Shown piece by piece: positions 44,830 through 52,952 of a stretch of 64,000 nucleotides of DNA. Both the position numbers and the translations under genes were made by a program. How positions within the stretch are numbered: the stretch's first letter is position 1; each line of letters begins with the position of its first letter. The DNA comes from Burkholderia savannae. Its GTDB lineage: Bacteria; Pseudomonadota; Gammaproteobacteria; Burkholderiales; Burkholderiaceae. The stretch is taken from positions 682,001 to 746,000 of the forward strand of contig NZ_CP013418.1 in assembly GCF_001524445.2 (NCBI RefSeq), given 5' to 3'. A model generated the notes under the pieces. It saw only the letters and a list, made by a program, of their open reading frames with translations, had not been told where the DNA came from and ran no database searches.

Positions 44830-45345
44830 ATGATCTACGGATCGAACGAACTCTATGCGGCGATGAGGCTGCGCCGTGATCGGGACGCGCCGCGCGCGCA
44901 CGCGGCGCACGGCTACGGCGCGCCGGCTCGCCTGAAGAGCGGCATGGGCTGCACCGAATGCGGCGCGCTGTACGACGGTGGCCGCTGGACTTGGCATGCG
45001 GCGGCGGGCACGCTGCTGCAGATCGTGTGCCCCGCGTGCCGGCGCATCCGCGAGCGCGCGGGCGCGGGCGAACTCGTGCTTGAAGGCGGCTATTTCGCGC
45101 GCCATTGCGACGACATCGTCGCGCTGCTGCGCCATCGGGCGGGCGGCGAGCGCCACGACCGGCCGTTCGAGCGCATCGTGTCGATCGACACGCGGCCCGC
45201 GCGGATGATCGTGCGCACGACGGGCTCGCACCTCGTCCACCGGCTGAGCGAGGCGCTCGTGCGCGCGCATCGCGGCGAGCTCGAAATCGACTATCGTGAA
45301 GGAGAGGACGTGCTGCGCGCGCACTGGATGCGCGACGCCGCCTAG
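44830..45345 (+). CDS. BCAM0308-family Cys-rich protein
   Basis: 171 residues, with AAGGAAA before the ATG at 44830. After a basic N-terminal stretch it has GMGCTECGALYDGGRW and IVCPACRRIRER, two CxxC pairs of a zinc ribbon like that of NMD3, then a beta-rich second half. This is the BCAM0308-type family, found in the low-oxygen-activated locus of Burkholderia cenocepacia. Function unknown; the zinc ribbon suggests a ribosome or RNA link. It is 55 bp from the accessory ftsH, and the Anr-type box upstream fits the oxygen link. Confidence 0.75.
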   Translation: MIYGSNELYAAMRLRRDRDAPRAHAAHGYGAPARLKSGMGCTECGALYDGGRWTWHAAAGTLLQIVCPACRRIRERAGAGELVLEGGYFARHCDDIVALLRHRAGGERHDRPFERIVSIDTRPARMIVRTTGSHLVHRLSEALVRAHRGELEIDYREGEDVLRAHWMRDAA

Positions 45346-45400
45346 CGCGTGCGCGTCCGCCGACCACTTCGTACCGCCGAACACACGCCGAGGCATCCCG

Positions 45401-47368
45401 ATGAAGAGCGAAACCGGATACTTGGGCTTCGTCGTCGTGCTCGTTTTCATGGTGCTGCTCGCGCTGCAGCTCGCGACGCTGAGCGCGCCCGCGACGCAAA
45501 TCGCGTACAGCGACTTCCGCAAGCTCGCGACGGCCGCGCAGGTCGACGATCTCGAAGTCAGCCCGACGCGGATCACGGGCGTCCTGCGCAACAGCACGGC
45601 CGCGGCGGCGCTGCCCGCGTCCGACGCCGACGCGATCAAGCGCGCGGGCGCGCCATGGCGCTTCACGACGAGGCGCGTGACCGACGAGCGCCTGATCGAC
45701 ACGCTCGCCGCGACGGGCACCCGCTACCGTGGCGCGGAGGACGACACCTGGATCGGCACGCTCGCGTCGTGGATCGTGCCGATCGCGGTGTTCGCGATCG
45801 TCTGGAACGTGATGTTGCGGCGCCCGCGCGGCGGGCTGCAGGACTGGTCGGGCGTCGGCAAGAGCAAGCCGCGGGTTTACGTGGAGGCGAAGACCGGCAT
45901 CGATTTCGACGACATCGCCGGCATCGACGAGGCGAAGGCCGAGCTCCAGCAGATCGTCGCGTTCCTGCGCGCGCCCGCGCGCTATCAGCGGCTCGGCGGC
46001 AAGATTCCGAAGGGCGTGCTGATCGTCGGCGCGCCCGGCACCGGCAAGACGCTGCTCGCGAAGGCGGTCGCGGGCGAGGCGGGCGTGCCGTTCTTCTCGA
46101 CGAGCGGCTCGTCGTTCGTCGAGATGTTCGTCGGCGTCGGCGCGGCGCGCGTGCGCGACCTGTTCGAGCAGGCGCAGCAAAAAGCGCCTTGCATCATCTT
46201 CATCGACGAGCTCGACGCGCTCGGCAAGGTGCGCGGCGCGGGCATCACGTCGGGCAACGACGAGCGCGAGCAGACGCTCAACCAGCTGCTCGTCGAGATG
46301 GACGGCTTCCAGGCGAACTCGGGCGTCATCATCATGGCGGCGACCAATCGTCCGGAGATTCTCGATCCCGCGCTGCTGCGCCCCGGCCGCTTCGATAGGC
46401 ATATCGCGATCGACCGGCCGGATCTGACCGGGCGGCGGCAGATTCTGTCGGTGCACGTGAAGCACGTGAAGCTCGCGGCGGACGTCGATCTCGGCGAGCT
46501 CGCGTCGCGCACGCCGGGCTTCGTCGGCGCGGATCTCGCGAACATCGTCAACGAAGCGGCGCTGCACGCGGCCGAGCTCGACAAGCCGGCGATCGAGATG
46601 TCGGATTTCGACGAGGCGATCGACCGGACGATGACGGGCATGGAGCGCAAGAGCCGCGTGATGAGCGAGCAGGAGAAGGTCACGATCGCGCATCACGAGG
46701 CCGGGCATGCGCTCATCGCGCAGACCCGCGCGCACAGCGATCCGGTGAAGAAGGTGTCGATCATTCCGCGCGGAATCGCGGCGCTCGGCTACACGCAGCA
46801 GGTGCCGACCGAGGATCGCTACGTGCTGCGCAAGAGCGAGCTGCTCGATCGGCTCGACGTGCTGCTCGGCGGGCGCGTCGCCGAGGAGATCGTGTTCGGC
46901 GACGTGTCGACGGGCGCGGAAAACGATCTCGAGCGCGCGACCGAAATGGCCCGGCACATGGTGGCCCGATACGGGATGAGCGAGCGGATCGGCCTCGCGA
47001 CGTTCGGCGACGCCGACAGCCGCGGGCTGCCGCCCGTCGTCTGGCAGCCGGGCGGCGAGCGCTGGAGCGAGAGCACCGCGACGCGGATCGACGACGAGAT
47101 CCAGCGGCTCCTCGCCGAGGCGCACGATCGCGTGTCGCGGACGCTGAAGGAGCGGCGCGACGCGCTCGAGCGGATCGCACAGTATCTGCTGAAGCACGAA
47201 GTCGTCGATCACGAAATGCTCGTGCGGCTCGTGAACGACGAGCCGCTGCTGGACGACTCGGCGGCGGGCGGGGGCGCGGCGAAGCGCGGCCGCGACGATT
47301 CCGGCGCGCCGAAGCTGGCGACGCAAGCCGGCCCGGCGAACAAGGCCGATCATTCGGTGCCGCAGTGA
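45401..47368 (+). CDS. ftsH: FtsH-type AAA+ zinc metalloprotease (accessory copy)
   Basis: 655 residues from the ATG at 45401. Two membrane helices (about 7-27 and 120-139) enclose a small periplasmic domain. The AAA+ module has Walker A GAPGTGKT (210-217), Walker [12 protein letters not shown] and the arginine region [16 protein letters not shown]. The protease site HEAGH is at 432-436. The usual N-terminal sequence of housekeeping FtsH and its genomic partner ftsJ are absent, and the C-terminal tail is Ala/Gly-rich, so this looks like a second, stress-linked copy. It degrades membrane and soluble proteins at the inner membrane. Likely co-transcribed with the BCAM0308-type gene. Confidence 0.9.
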   Translation: MKSETGYLGFVVVLVFMVLLALQLATLSAPATQIAYSDFRKLATAAQVDDLEVSPTRITGVLRNSTAAAALPASDADAIKRAGAPWRFTTRRVTDERLIDTLAATGTRYRGAEDDTWIGTLASWIVPIAVFAIVWNVMLRRPRGGLQDWSGVGKSKPRVYVEAKTGIDFDDIAGIDEAKAELQQIVAFLRAPARYQRLGGKIPKGVLIVGAPGTGKTLLAKAVAGEAGVPFFSTSGSSFVEMFVGVGAARVRDLFEQAQQKAPCIIFIDELDALGKVRGAGITSGNDEREQTLNQLLVEMDGFQANSGVIIMAATNRPEILDPALLRPGRFDRHIAIDRPDLTGRRQILSVHVKHVKLAADVDLGELASRTPGFVGADLANIVNEAALHAAELDKPAIEMSDFDEAIDRTMTGMERKSRVMSEQEKVTIAHHEAGHALIAQTRAHSDPVKKVSIIPRGIAALGYTQQVPTEDRYVLRKSELLDRLDVLLGGRVAEEIVFGDVSTGAENDLERATEMARHMVARYGMSERIGLATFGDADSRGLPPVVWQPGGERWSESTATRIDDEIQRLLAEAHDRVSRTLKERRDALERIAQYLLKHEVVDHEMLVRLVNDEPLLDDSAAGGGAAKRGRDDSGAPKLATQAGPANKADHSVPQ

Positions 47369-47417
47369 CGGCGCGGCAGGCCGTGCCGCCCGTCGCGCGA
47401 CAGAGTGCGGGCCGCGC

Positions 47418-48017
47418 TCACTCGATCGGCCACTCCCTTTTCGGCCGCGTCCAGAACAGCATCAGCACGAGCGCGCCGAGCATCCCGCCCAGATGCGCGA
47501 AATGCGCGATGCCGCTCGCCGCGCCCGCGACGCCGAGCAGCAGCTCGATGCCCGCGTAGCCGAGCGCGAACACCCACGCGGGCATCGGAATCGGCGGAAA
47601 CAGCAGCACGACGCGGCGCGACGGATACAGCAGCGCGTACCCGGCGAGCACGCCGAACACGCCCGCCGACGCGCCGATCGTCGGCGCGGCGCCCGCCGCC
47701 GTGTAGCGCGCGACGACGAGCTGCGTAAGCGCACCGCACACGACGCTCGCGACATAAAGCGTGCCGAAGCGCGCGCGGCCGAGCGAGCGCTCGACGTCGC
47801 GGCCGAACATCACGAGCCCGAGCATGTTGAAGAGCAGGTGCGACAGCCCGGCGTGAAGCATGCTGTACGTGACGATTTGCCAGAGATGGAACGCGGGCAC
47901 GGCGGCGCCCGCACCGTTCCGCGGCGGCCACAGCGCGAACAGCGAGAGCACGCGGTCGGGATCGGCGAGCTCGACGAAGAAGCCGATCAGGTTCAGGACG
48001 ACGATGGCAAGCGTCAT
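47418..48017 (-). CDS. Rhomboid-family intramembrane serine protease
   Basis: 199 residues with six hydrophobic segments. The catalytic Ser is in GASAGVFGVLAGYALLYP and the partner His in HFAHLGGMLGALVLM. The first loop has HLWQIVTYSMLHAGLSHLLFNMLG, the rhomboid HxxxN element. It cleaves single-span membrane proteins within the inner membrane. It is convergent with the accessory ftsH gene, 49 bp from its stop, so both membrane proteases lie side by side. Confidence 0.88.
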   Translation of the reverse strand: MTLAIVVLNLIGFFVELADPDRVLSLFALWPPRNGAGAAVPAFHLWQIVTYSMLHAGLSHLLFNMLGLVMFGRDVERSLGRARFGTLYVASVVCGALTQLVVARYTAAGAAPTIGASAGVFGVLAGYALLYPSRRVVLLFPPIPMPAWVFALGYAGIELLLGVAGAASGIAHFAHLGGMLGALVLMLFWTRPKREWPIE

Positions 48018-48237
48018 GGCGGCCGCGGGCGAAAGAAGTGGGGGCGTCGGCGTTCATTATGCCGGCATCGCGCGGCCGCAGCCGGCTCGCCGCGCGCTTG
48101 GCGACATGCGCGGCATCGGTCGTGCGTCGCGGTCGGCCCTGTTGCTCCATTGCTCCATTGCCACGCCGTCCCGTCGCCCCATTTTCCCGCGTCGACCGAC
48201 ACGCTCGCAGACGGCGAACGAATCAACCCGCGTCGGC

Positions 48238-48266
48238 TTGTCGGCCACCGGGTTCTTGCCGATAAT
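48238..48266 (+). promoter_or_regulatory. Sigma70-type promoter of the TPP-riboswitch transcript
   Basis: TTGTCG (48238-48243), 17-bp spacer, GATAAT (48261-48266). Expected start of transcription is near 48273, just before the riboswitch aptamer. Spacing and hexamers are close to consensus. Confidence 0.7.
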
Positions 48267-48274
48267 AGCCCGGC

Positions 48275-48364
48275 CATCAGGGGGAGCCGGGCGATCGGCT
48301 GAGAGGTTCCGCGCAAGGAACGACCCCTAAACCTGATCCGGGTAATGCCGGCGTAGGAATGAGG
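48275..48364 (+). promoter_or_regulatory. TPP (THI-box) riboswitch
   Basis: The conserved order is complete: GGGGGAGCC (48280-48288), GGCTGAGA (48297-48304), ACCCC (48323-48327), ACCTGATCCGGGTAATGCCG (48331-48350) and GCGTAGGAAT (48351-48360), with CAT/ATG closing the outer helix. The motif binds thiamine pyrophosphate and switches off downstream genes when TPP is plentiful. The GAGG at 48361-48364 follows the closing helix directly, so control is probably by hiding this ribosome site; no terminator hairpin with a T run follows. Confidence 0.95.
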
Positions 48365-48370
48365 TCCGCC

Positions 48371-48469
48371 ATGATTTGTCCGCAATCCGCCCGCCGCCGC
48401 GCCGCGGCGGGGCTTCCTGCATCTTGCGCGTCTTGCGCGTCCCCCGCTGCGTTCGCCGCGCGCCGATGA
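48371..48469 (+). CDS. 32-residue leader ORF between riboswitch and transporter
   Basis: The ATG at 48371 has GAGG seven bases upstream, at the end of the riboswitch. The frame runs 32 codons (MICPQSARRR... AAFAARR) and its TGA overlaps the transporter's ATG as ATGA. The transporter ATG has no ribosome site of its own, so translation of the leader, controlled by TPP, would be coupled to the transporter. The peptide is Ala/Arg/Cys-rich and has no recognised domain. Alternative: the transporter starts at an in-frame TTG (48376). Confidence 0.6.
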   Translation: MICPQSARRRAAAGLPASCASCASPAAFAARR

Positions 48470-49302
48470 CGCCGTCCGTCATCGCGCTCGTGCTGTTCGC
48501 GGCGATCCTGCACGCGACCTGGAACGCGCTGCTCAGAAGCGGCGCGGATCGTCTGCGGAGCATCACCGTGATGAGCTTCGCGACGACCGCCGCGGCGCTC
48601 GTCTGCGCGGCGCTGCTGCCGCTGCCCGCGCGCGCGAGCTGGCCGTACCTGGCGGCGTCCGCCGCGTTGCAGGTCGGCTACAGCGTGTTTCTCGCCTACG
48701 CGTATGAAGGCGCGGCGCTCAGCCAGGTCTATCCGGTCGTGCGCGGCGCGGTGCCGCTCCTCGTCACGCTGGGCGGCTACGCGTGGGCGGGCCAGCGTCT
48801 CGACGGCGCGCCGCTCGCGGGCGTCGCGCTCGTGTCGGGCGGCATCGCGAGCCTCGCGCTCGGCCGCTCGCGGATTCGTTCGCGCTCGTTCGCCGCGGCG
48901 CTCGCGACCGCGCTCTTCATCGGCGGCTACGTGACGGTAGACGGCGTCGGCTCGCGCGTCGCGGGCCATCCGCTCGCGTACGCGGCGTGGATCTTCATCG
49001 CGTATGGCGTCGCGATGCCCGCCGTGTTCCTCCTCGTCGGCGGCCGCTTGAACGCCGGCTTCACGCGCGCCGAAACGCTGAAATCCGCGGCGGGCGGGCT
49101 GATCTCGCTGATCAGCTACGCGGCGGTCGTCGACGCGCTGTCGCGCGGCCCGGTCGGCCCGATCGCCGCGCTACGCGAGACGAGCATCGTGTTTTCGGTG
49201 CTGATCGGCTGGGCGTGGTTGGGCGAGAAGCCGAGCGGACGGCGCTTCGTCGCGTGCGCGGCGGTGGCGGCGGGCGCGGCCTGCCTCACGTATCCCGCTT
49301 GA
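48466..49302 (+). CDS. EamA/DMT-family transporter under TPP control
   Basis: 278 residues, ten hydrophobic segments in two EamA repeats (HATWNALLRSGADRLRS in the first, the second repeat ending SGRRFVACAAVAAGAACLTY). It belongs to the drug/metabolite transporter superfamily of the inner membrane. The TPP riboswitch upstream shows that the cell makes it when thiamine pyrophosphate is low, so it is probably an importer of thiamine, a thiamine precursor (hydroxymethylpyrimidine or thiazole) or an exporter of an antithiamine. The thiaminase I operon 3 kb away supports a link with thiamine breakdown products. Confidence 0.85.
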   Translation: MTPSVIALVLFAAILHATWNALLRSGADRLRSITVMSFATTAAALVCAALLPLPARASWPYLAASAALQVGYSVFLAYAYEGAALSQVYPVVRGAVPLLVTLGGYAWAGQRLDGAPLAGVALVSGGIASLALGRSRIRSRSFAAALATALFIGGYVTVDGVGSRVAGHPLAYAAWIFIAYGVAMPAVFLLVGGRLNAGFTRAETLKSAAGGLISLISYAAVVDALSRGPVGPIAALRETSIVFSVLIGWAWLGEKPSGRRFVACAAVAAGAACLTYPA

Positions 49303-49465
49303 TGCATTCAGGCTCGCGCGATGCGAGCCGGCCGGCGACATCCGAGCGAGCCTGCGCGCGCCGGCCGTCTCATGCGCGCGCAGGCGAGCGCGGGGTTCGG
49401 CGCTTCGGCGGCCGCGACGGCCATGCGAACAGCGCCGCGCGCGCATCGACGACGCGCCGCCGCGC

Positions 49466-50629
49466 TCAGCCCTCCGCGCGCCGCGCGGCCGCGGCCGCGG
49501 CGATAAACGCCTCGCGCGCCCGCAGCTCGCCTTCCTTGAAATATCCGCCGCGCAGCGTGCGCACGATCCCGGGTGCGCCGAAGTCGCCGCGTCCGTGAAA
49601 GATCCGCCGGTTGTCCCAGACGACCATGTCGCCCTGCGTCCATGTGTGCAGATACGATCGCCTCGTCGCGACGAGGCGCGCCTTGAGCGCGTGATACGCG
49701 CGGAAGAACGGCATCAGATCGTCGAAGCCGATGCCGTCGAAGAACATCTTCGTCGGGTTGTTGATCAGGCGCTCGACGCAACCGTCCGGCCGCAGCCGGA
49801 CGATCGGCGTCCGATGCTCGTAGCGCTTGCGCGCGTTCGGATATTCGGCGCGATAGACGACGTTCGTGTGCGCGAGCCGATCGAACATGTCCGGCGACGC
49901 GTCGCGCAATTCGGACAGCACCGCCCAGCCGTCGACGAACCGCGTGCAGCCGATTTGCTCGCGCGCGCAGCGCGGATCGACGTCGAGGCCGAACAGGAAC
50001 TGGTAGTCGGGCGGCGGCGAGCAGTACGGAATGTCGGTGTGCAGCGGCAAGGCCTTCGTGCTGAACGACACGCTGTCGGTCGCGTCGTCCGACTTGATTT
50101 CGAGATCGAAGAATTCGCCGAAGTACGACGGATCGAGAAAGCCCGCGAGACGCTCGCGAACCTCGTCGAAAGGCCGCGTCGCGCCGCCGTCCGCCTTCAG
50201 CACGACAAGGCCCGACTCGAACAGACGATTCAGCGCGAGCCGCAGCGCGGCGTCGCCTTCCAGCACGTCGGCGAGGCTGAAATGGCTCGACGCCGGCGCG
50301 CCGCGCTCGGGCCACGGCGTCCAGGGCGGGCCGGCTTGCGCGTCGGCCGCGGAAATTCCGTCGCGGTAGTCGTCGCGCGCGAGCCGGTCGAGCGCGTACG
50401 TGCTCACGTGCGCGTCCTGCCAGACGATCCGCAGCCCGTGCGCGCCGAGCGACACGCGCTCCGGCCGGATGCCGGGCGCAATCGCGCCCGGATCGAAATG
50501 GCGCTGCCGGCAGTGGCCGTTGAAGCACTCTGCGCACTCGCAGGCCTGGCGCAGCCACACCCAATGATAGCGGCCCGTTCCGCCGGTTTCCCAGTCGATT
50601 TGCAGATGATCGGAATGCGATGTCAGCAT
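49466..50629 (-). CDS. Gamma-butyrobetaine-hydroxylase-like dioxygenase
   Basis: 387 residues. The N-terminal domain (about 10-95) is the DUF971/GBBH zinc domain with CECAEC at Cys30, Cys32, Cys35. The catalytic part has HTD in LPLHTDIPY, then DMVVWDNRRIFHGRGDF with the distal His, and a late Arg for 2-oxoglutarate. Known members hydroxylate gamma-butyrobetaine, trimethyllysine or trimethylaminoethylphosphonate, so a quaternary amine is a likely substrate. It follows a methyltransferase gene by 35 bp on the minus strand, and that enzyme could make the N-methylated substrate. Confidence 0.82.
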   Translation of the reverse strand: MLTSHSDHLQIDWETGGTGRYHWVWLRQACECAECFNGHCRQRHFDPGAIAPGIRPERVSLGAHGLRIVWQDAHVSTYALDRLARDDYRDGISAADAQAGPPWTPWPERGAPASSHFSLADVLEGDAALRLALNRLFESGLVVLKADGGATRPFDEVRERLAGFLDPSYFGEFFDLEIKSDDATDSVSFSTKALPLHTDIPYCSPPPDYQFLFGLDVDPRCAREQIGCTRFVDGWAVLSELRDASPDMFDRLAHTNVVYRAEYPNARKRYEHRTPIVRLRPDGCVERLINNPTKMFFDGIGFDDLMPFFRAYHALKARLVATRRSYLHTWTQGDMVVWDNRRIFHGRGDFGAPGIVRTLRGGYFKEGELRAREAFIAAAAAARRAEG

Positions 50630-50664
50630 GTCGGCTTCTCCTGAATGACCGTCGAACGGGCGGC

Positions 50665-51459
50665 CTATCGGCGCTGCGCGACGAAGAGCCCTTGCAGCAG
50701 GCTCCCTTCATCGACGAAGCGGATCTTGCGCCGCCAGCGCTCGACGATGTGCTCGGCGTCGGGTGCATCGATCGACGGATCGCGCGACGCGACGCGCGCC
50801 TCGTAGCGATGCAGATCGTCGGTCAACTGGCGCCGCGCGTCGTCGCTGACGTCGGTCGCGGTGAGGACGTCGAAGCCCGCGTCCTCGACGATCCGCGCGT
50901 ACTCGTCGATCGTCCTCAGGTCGTAGCCCGACACCGACACATATGCGTCGAACGCGAGCGACGCGCGGCCGCGGCAGAAGTCGGTGATGTACAGGCGGCC
51001 TTGCGGCGCGAGGAGCGCGTGGCAGCGCGCGAACAGCGACGCCTTGTCGTGCACGTACATCAGCGCGTCGCGCGAATAGATGATGTCGAAACGCTCGCCG
51101 GCAAGCGCGTCGCCGTGAATGTCGCCGTTGACGAAGCGCACGCGCCCGCGCGGATCGAGCGCCGGCTGCCGGGCCGCCGCGAGCTCCGTCATCCGCGGCG
51201 CGGTGTCGAGCCCGACGATCGTCACGTCGTAGCGGCTCGCGAGATGGAACGCGGCGCCGCCCAGGCCGGAGCCCACGTCGAGCAGATGCATGCCGGGCTC
51301 GATCGGCATCTTGTCGGCAAGCATCGTCCTGAATCCTTCGATGCCGCCGGGGCTTTGAAACCCGTCGCCGTAGATAATTTCGGATCTCAGAATATTGCGC
51401 GCGTTTGAATAGCGCTGCGCCTCGTATTGACTGGACAGCCCGTCCGGATGCGTTTGCAT
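50665..51459 (-). CDS. SAM methyltransferase, phosphoethanolamine-N-methyltransferase-like
   Basis: 264 residues with the SAM loop HLLDVGSGLGGAAFHLA, the acidic strand VTIVGLDTAPRM and the segment FDIIYSRDALMYVHDK, which resembles plant and bacterial phosphoethanolamine or glycine-sarcosine N-methyltransferases. The N-terminal YSNARNILRSEIIYGDGFQS is also typical of the PEAMT group. It heads a two-gene minus-strand operon with the GBBH-like dioxygenase and is divergent from the bacimethrin-type operon. The methyl acceptor is probably an amine but not proven. Confidence 0.78.
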   Translation of the reverse strand: MQTHPDGLSSQYEAQRYSNARNILRSEIIYGDGFQSPGGIEGFRTMLADKMPIEPGMHLLDVGSGLGGAAFHLASRYDVTIVGLDTAPRMTELAAARQPALDPRGRVRFVNGDIHGDALAGERFDIIYSRDALMYVHDKASLFARCHALLAPQGRLYITDFCRGRASLAFDAYVSVSGYDLRTIDEYARIVEDAGFDVLTATDVSDDARRQLTDDLHRYEARVASRDPSIDAPDAEHIVERWRRKIRFVDEGSLLQGLFVAQRR

Positions 51460-52019
51460 AATCGATCACCTTTTTTGTGTTTCAGTTGCGTGACGATGAG
51501 AGTTCCATATCGGACGACGATACGGAGTGGTGCGGCGTTACGGATTACCGCAAATGCAGGCTGATTCGAAACCGGATGTGCCGACGGCGTGCGAAAGCGA
51601 GGCGATTACCGCGCCGCGCGGCAGTCGGGCGCGGCGCAAACGTATGGCGGGGCGCTTCGTCGATTGATGCGCGGAATCGGCAACGGTTAATAGGTATAGC
51701 AACGGCCGGTTTCATTTGTCAATCGACCAGCGCAATAAGTATGGAATGCGGCCGAATAATCAGGGGGCGGCGATTTGGTTAATAAAATCGCATTCGAGCG
51801 AATCGTCAGGGTTGTGTTAGGCTAGGCGCTTTGCGAAATTTCCGAAAACGGAAAGGCCGCTGAATCGCGAATCGAAAATATTCATTCGCAAAATCCGAGC
51901 AAATTCGAGCGGATTGTTTCATCCATTAATCACCGAGGCGGCCGATTACCGTCGTTTTGCGCATGCGGGCCGAACGAACGGCGCGCGAAGAGAGAGGGCG
52001 AAGATGCGGAGCATCGACG
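51460..52019. promoter_or_regulatory. AT-rich divergent promoter region
   Basis: 560 bp between the methyltransferase gene (minus) and the NUDIX gene (plus), markedly AT-richer than its flanks from 51680 to 51960. It must hold the promoters of the bacimethrin-type operon and of the methyltransferase/dioxygenase pair. No TPP riboswitch was found here. An imperfect inverted repeat with arms GCGAAT/ATTCGC lies at about 51867-51889. Confidence 0.5.
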
Positions 52020-52499
52020 ATGACTGATCCGAAAGGCACCGGCCGCGCGGCGGCGCTCGCGGCGCCGCGCGTCGCGGTGATCGCCGTCACGTTTCGCGGC
52101 GACGAAGTGATCCTCGTTCAGCGCGGCAAGGAGCCGCAAAAGGGCACGTGGGGCTTTCCGGGCGGCTCGGTCGAGCCGGGCGAGAGCCTGCGCGACGCGG
52201 CCGCGCGCGAGCTGTTCGAGGAAACCGGCGTGCGCGCCGAGATCGGCGAGCCGTTCGACGTCGTCGAGGTGATCGGCTTCGATCCGGCCGGCCGGCATCA
52301 TCACTACGTGCTGATCGCGATGCTGTGCCGCCATGCCGAAGGCGCGCTGCGCCCGGGCGACGACGCAGCGGATTGCCGCTGGGTCCGCGTGCCGGACGGC
52401 GTGCCTCAATTCCCGGGCGTCCTCGCGGACCACGTCGCGCGCGTGGCGCTGCGAGCGCACGCCCTCCATCATTCCAACCGAAAGGAAGACAGCCGATGA
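52020..52499 (+). CDS. NUDIX hydrolase
   Basis: 159 residues from the ATG at 52020, with GGAG nine bases before. The Nudix box is complete: GGSVEPGES, then RELFEETGV. It hydrolyses a nucleoside diphosphate linked to another group, using Mg. Being the first gene of the operon and overlapping the CMP-hydrolase-like gene by 4 bp, it may supply CMP or a hydroxymethylated CMP from the di- or triphosphate, or remove damaged TPP analogues. The RHHHYVLIAMLC pattern is like ADP-ribose/NADH-type members but does not settle the substrate. Confidence 0.82.
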   Translation: MTDPKGTGRAAALAAPRVAVIAVTFRGDEVILVQRGKEPQKGTWGFPGGSVEPGESLRDAAARELFEETGVRAEIGEPFDVVEVIGFDPAGRHHHYVLIAMLCRHAEGALRPGDDAADCRWVRVPDGVPQFPGVLADHVARVALRAHALHHSNRKEDSR

Positions 52500-52951
52500 A
52501 GCGTATGTTCTTGGGCGGACCGTTCAAATCCCTGGTCGACAAGCACACCGGCGTGATGCCGGAAGAGAGCATCAACCTGTTTCGCCACGTGATCGATCAT
52601 TTCGAGGCGCGCGGCTGGGATGTGCACTGCGCGCACCGGCGCGAGCACTGGGGGCGCGAGTTCATGACGCCCGCCGTGTGCACGAGGACGGACTACGAGC
52701 AGATCAGCCTGTGCGACTACTTCGTCGCGTTTCCGGGCGCGCCGGCGTCGCCCGGCACGCACATCGAGCTCGGCTGGGCGTCGGCGCTCGGCAAGCCGAT
52801 CGTGCTGCTGCTCGAAGCCGACAAGGAATACGCGTACCTCGTGCGCGGGCTCGACGAGATCACGCACATCGAGCGCGTCGAATACAGCGGCGGCCGGATC
52901 GATCCGGCCGCGATCGAAGCCGCGATCGACCGCATCGGCGCGAGGGTCTGA
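52496..52951 (+). CDS. Nucleoside 2-deoxyribosyltransferase-fold hydrolase (BcmB/MilB-like)
   Basis: 151 residues, AAGGAAG before the ATG at 52496. MFLGGPFKS near the start, and TRTDYEQISLCDYFVAF, SPGTHIELGWASALGKPIVL with Glu91 as the expected nucleophile. This is the fold of nucleoside deoxyribosyltransferases and of MilB/BcmB, which cut CMP or hydroxymethyl-CMP to release the base. Immediate coupling to a thymidylate-synthase-like gene (1 bp) is the pairing seen in mildiomycin and bacimethrin pathways. Predicted reaction: hydroxymethyl-CMP to 5-hydroxymethylcytosine and ribose phosphate. Confidence 0.82.
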   Translation: MKRMFLGGPFKSLVDKHTGVMPEESINLFRHVIDHFEARGWDVHCAHRREHWGREFMTPAVCTRTDYEQISLCDYFVAFPGAPASPGTHIELGWASALGKPIVLLLEADKEYAYLVRGLDEITHIERVEYSGGRIDPAAIEAAIDRIGARV

Positions 52952-52952
52952 C

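Noticed and set aside
51460..52019. Possible TPP riboswitch before the antithiamine operon
   Set aside because: No THI-box core found, in contrast to the clear one at 48275.
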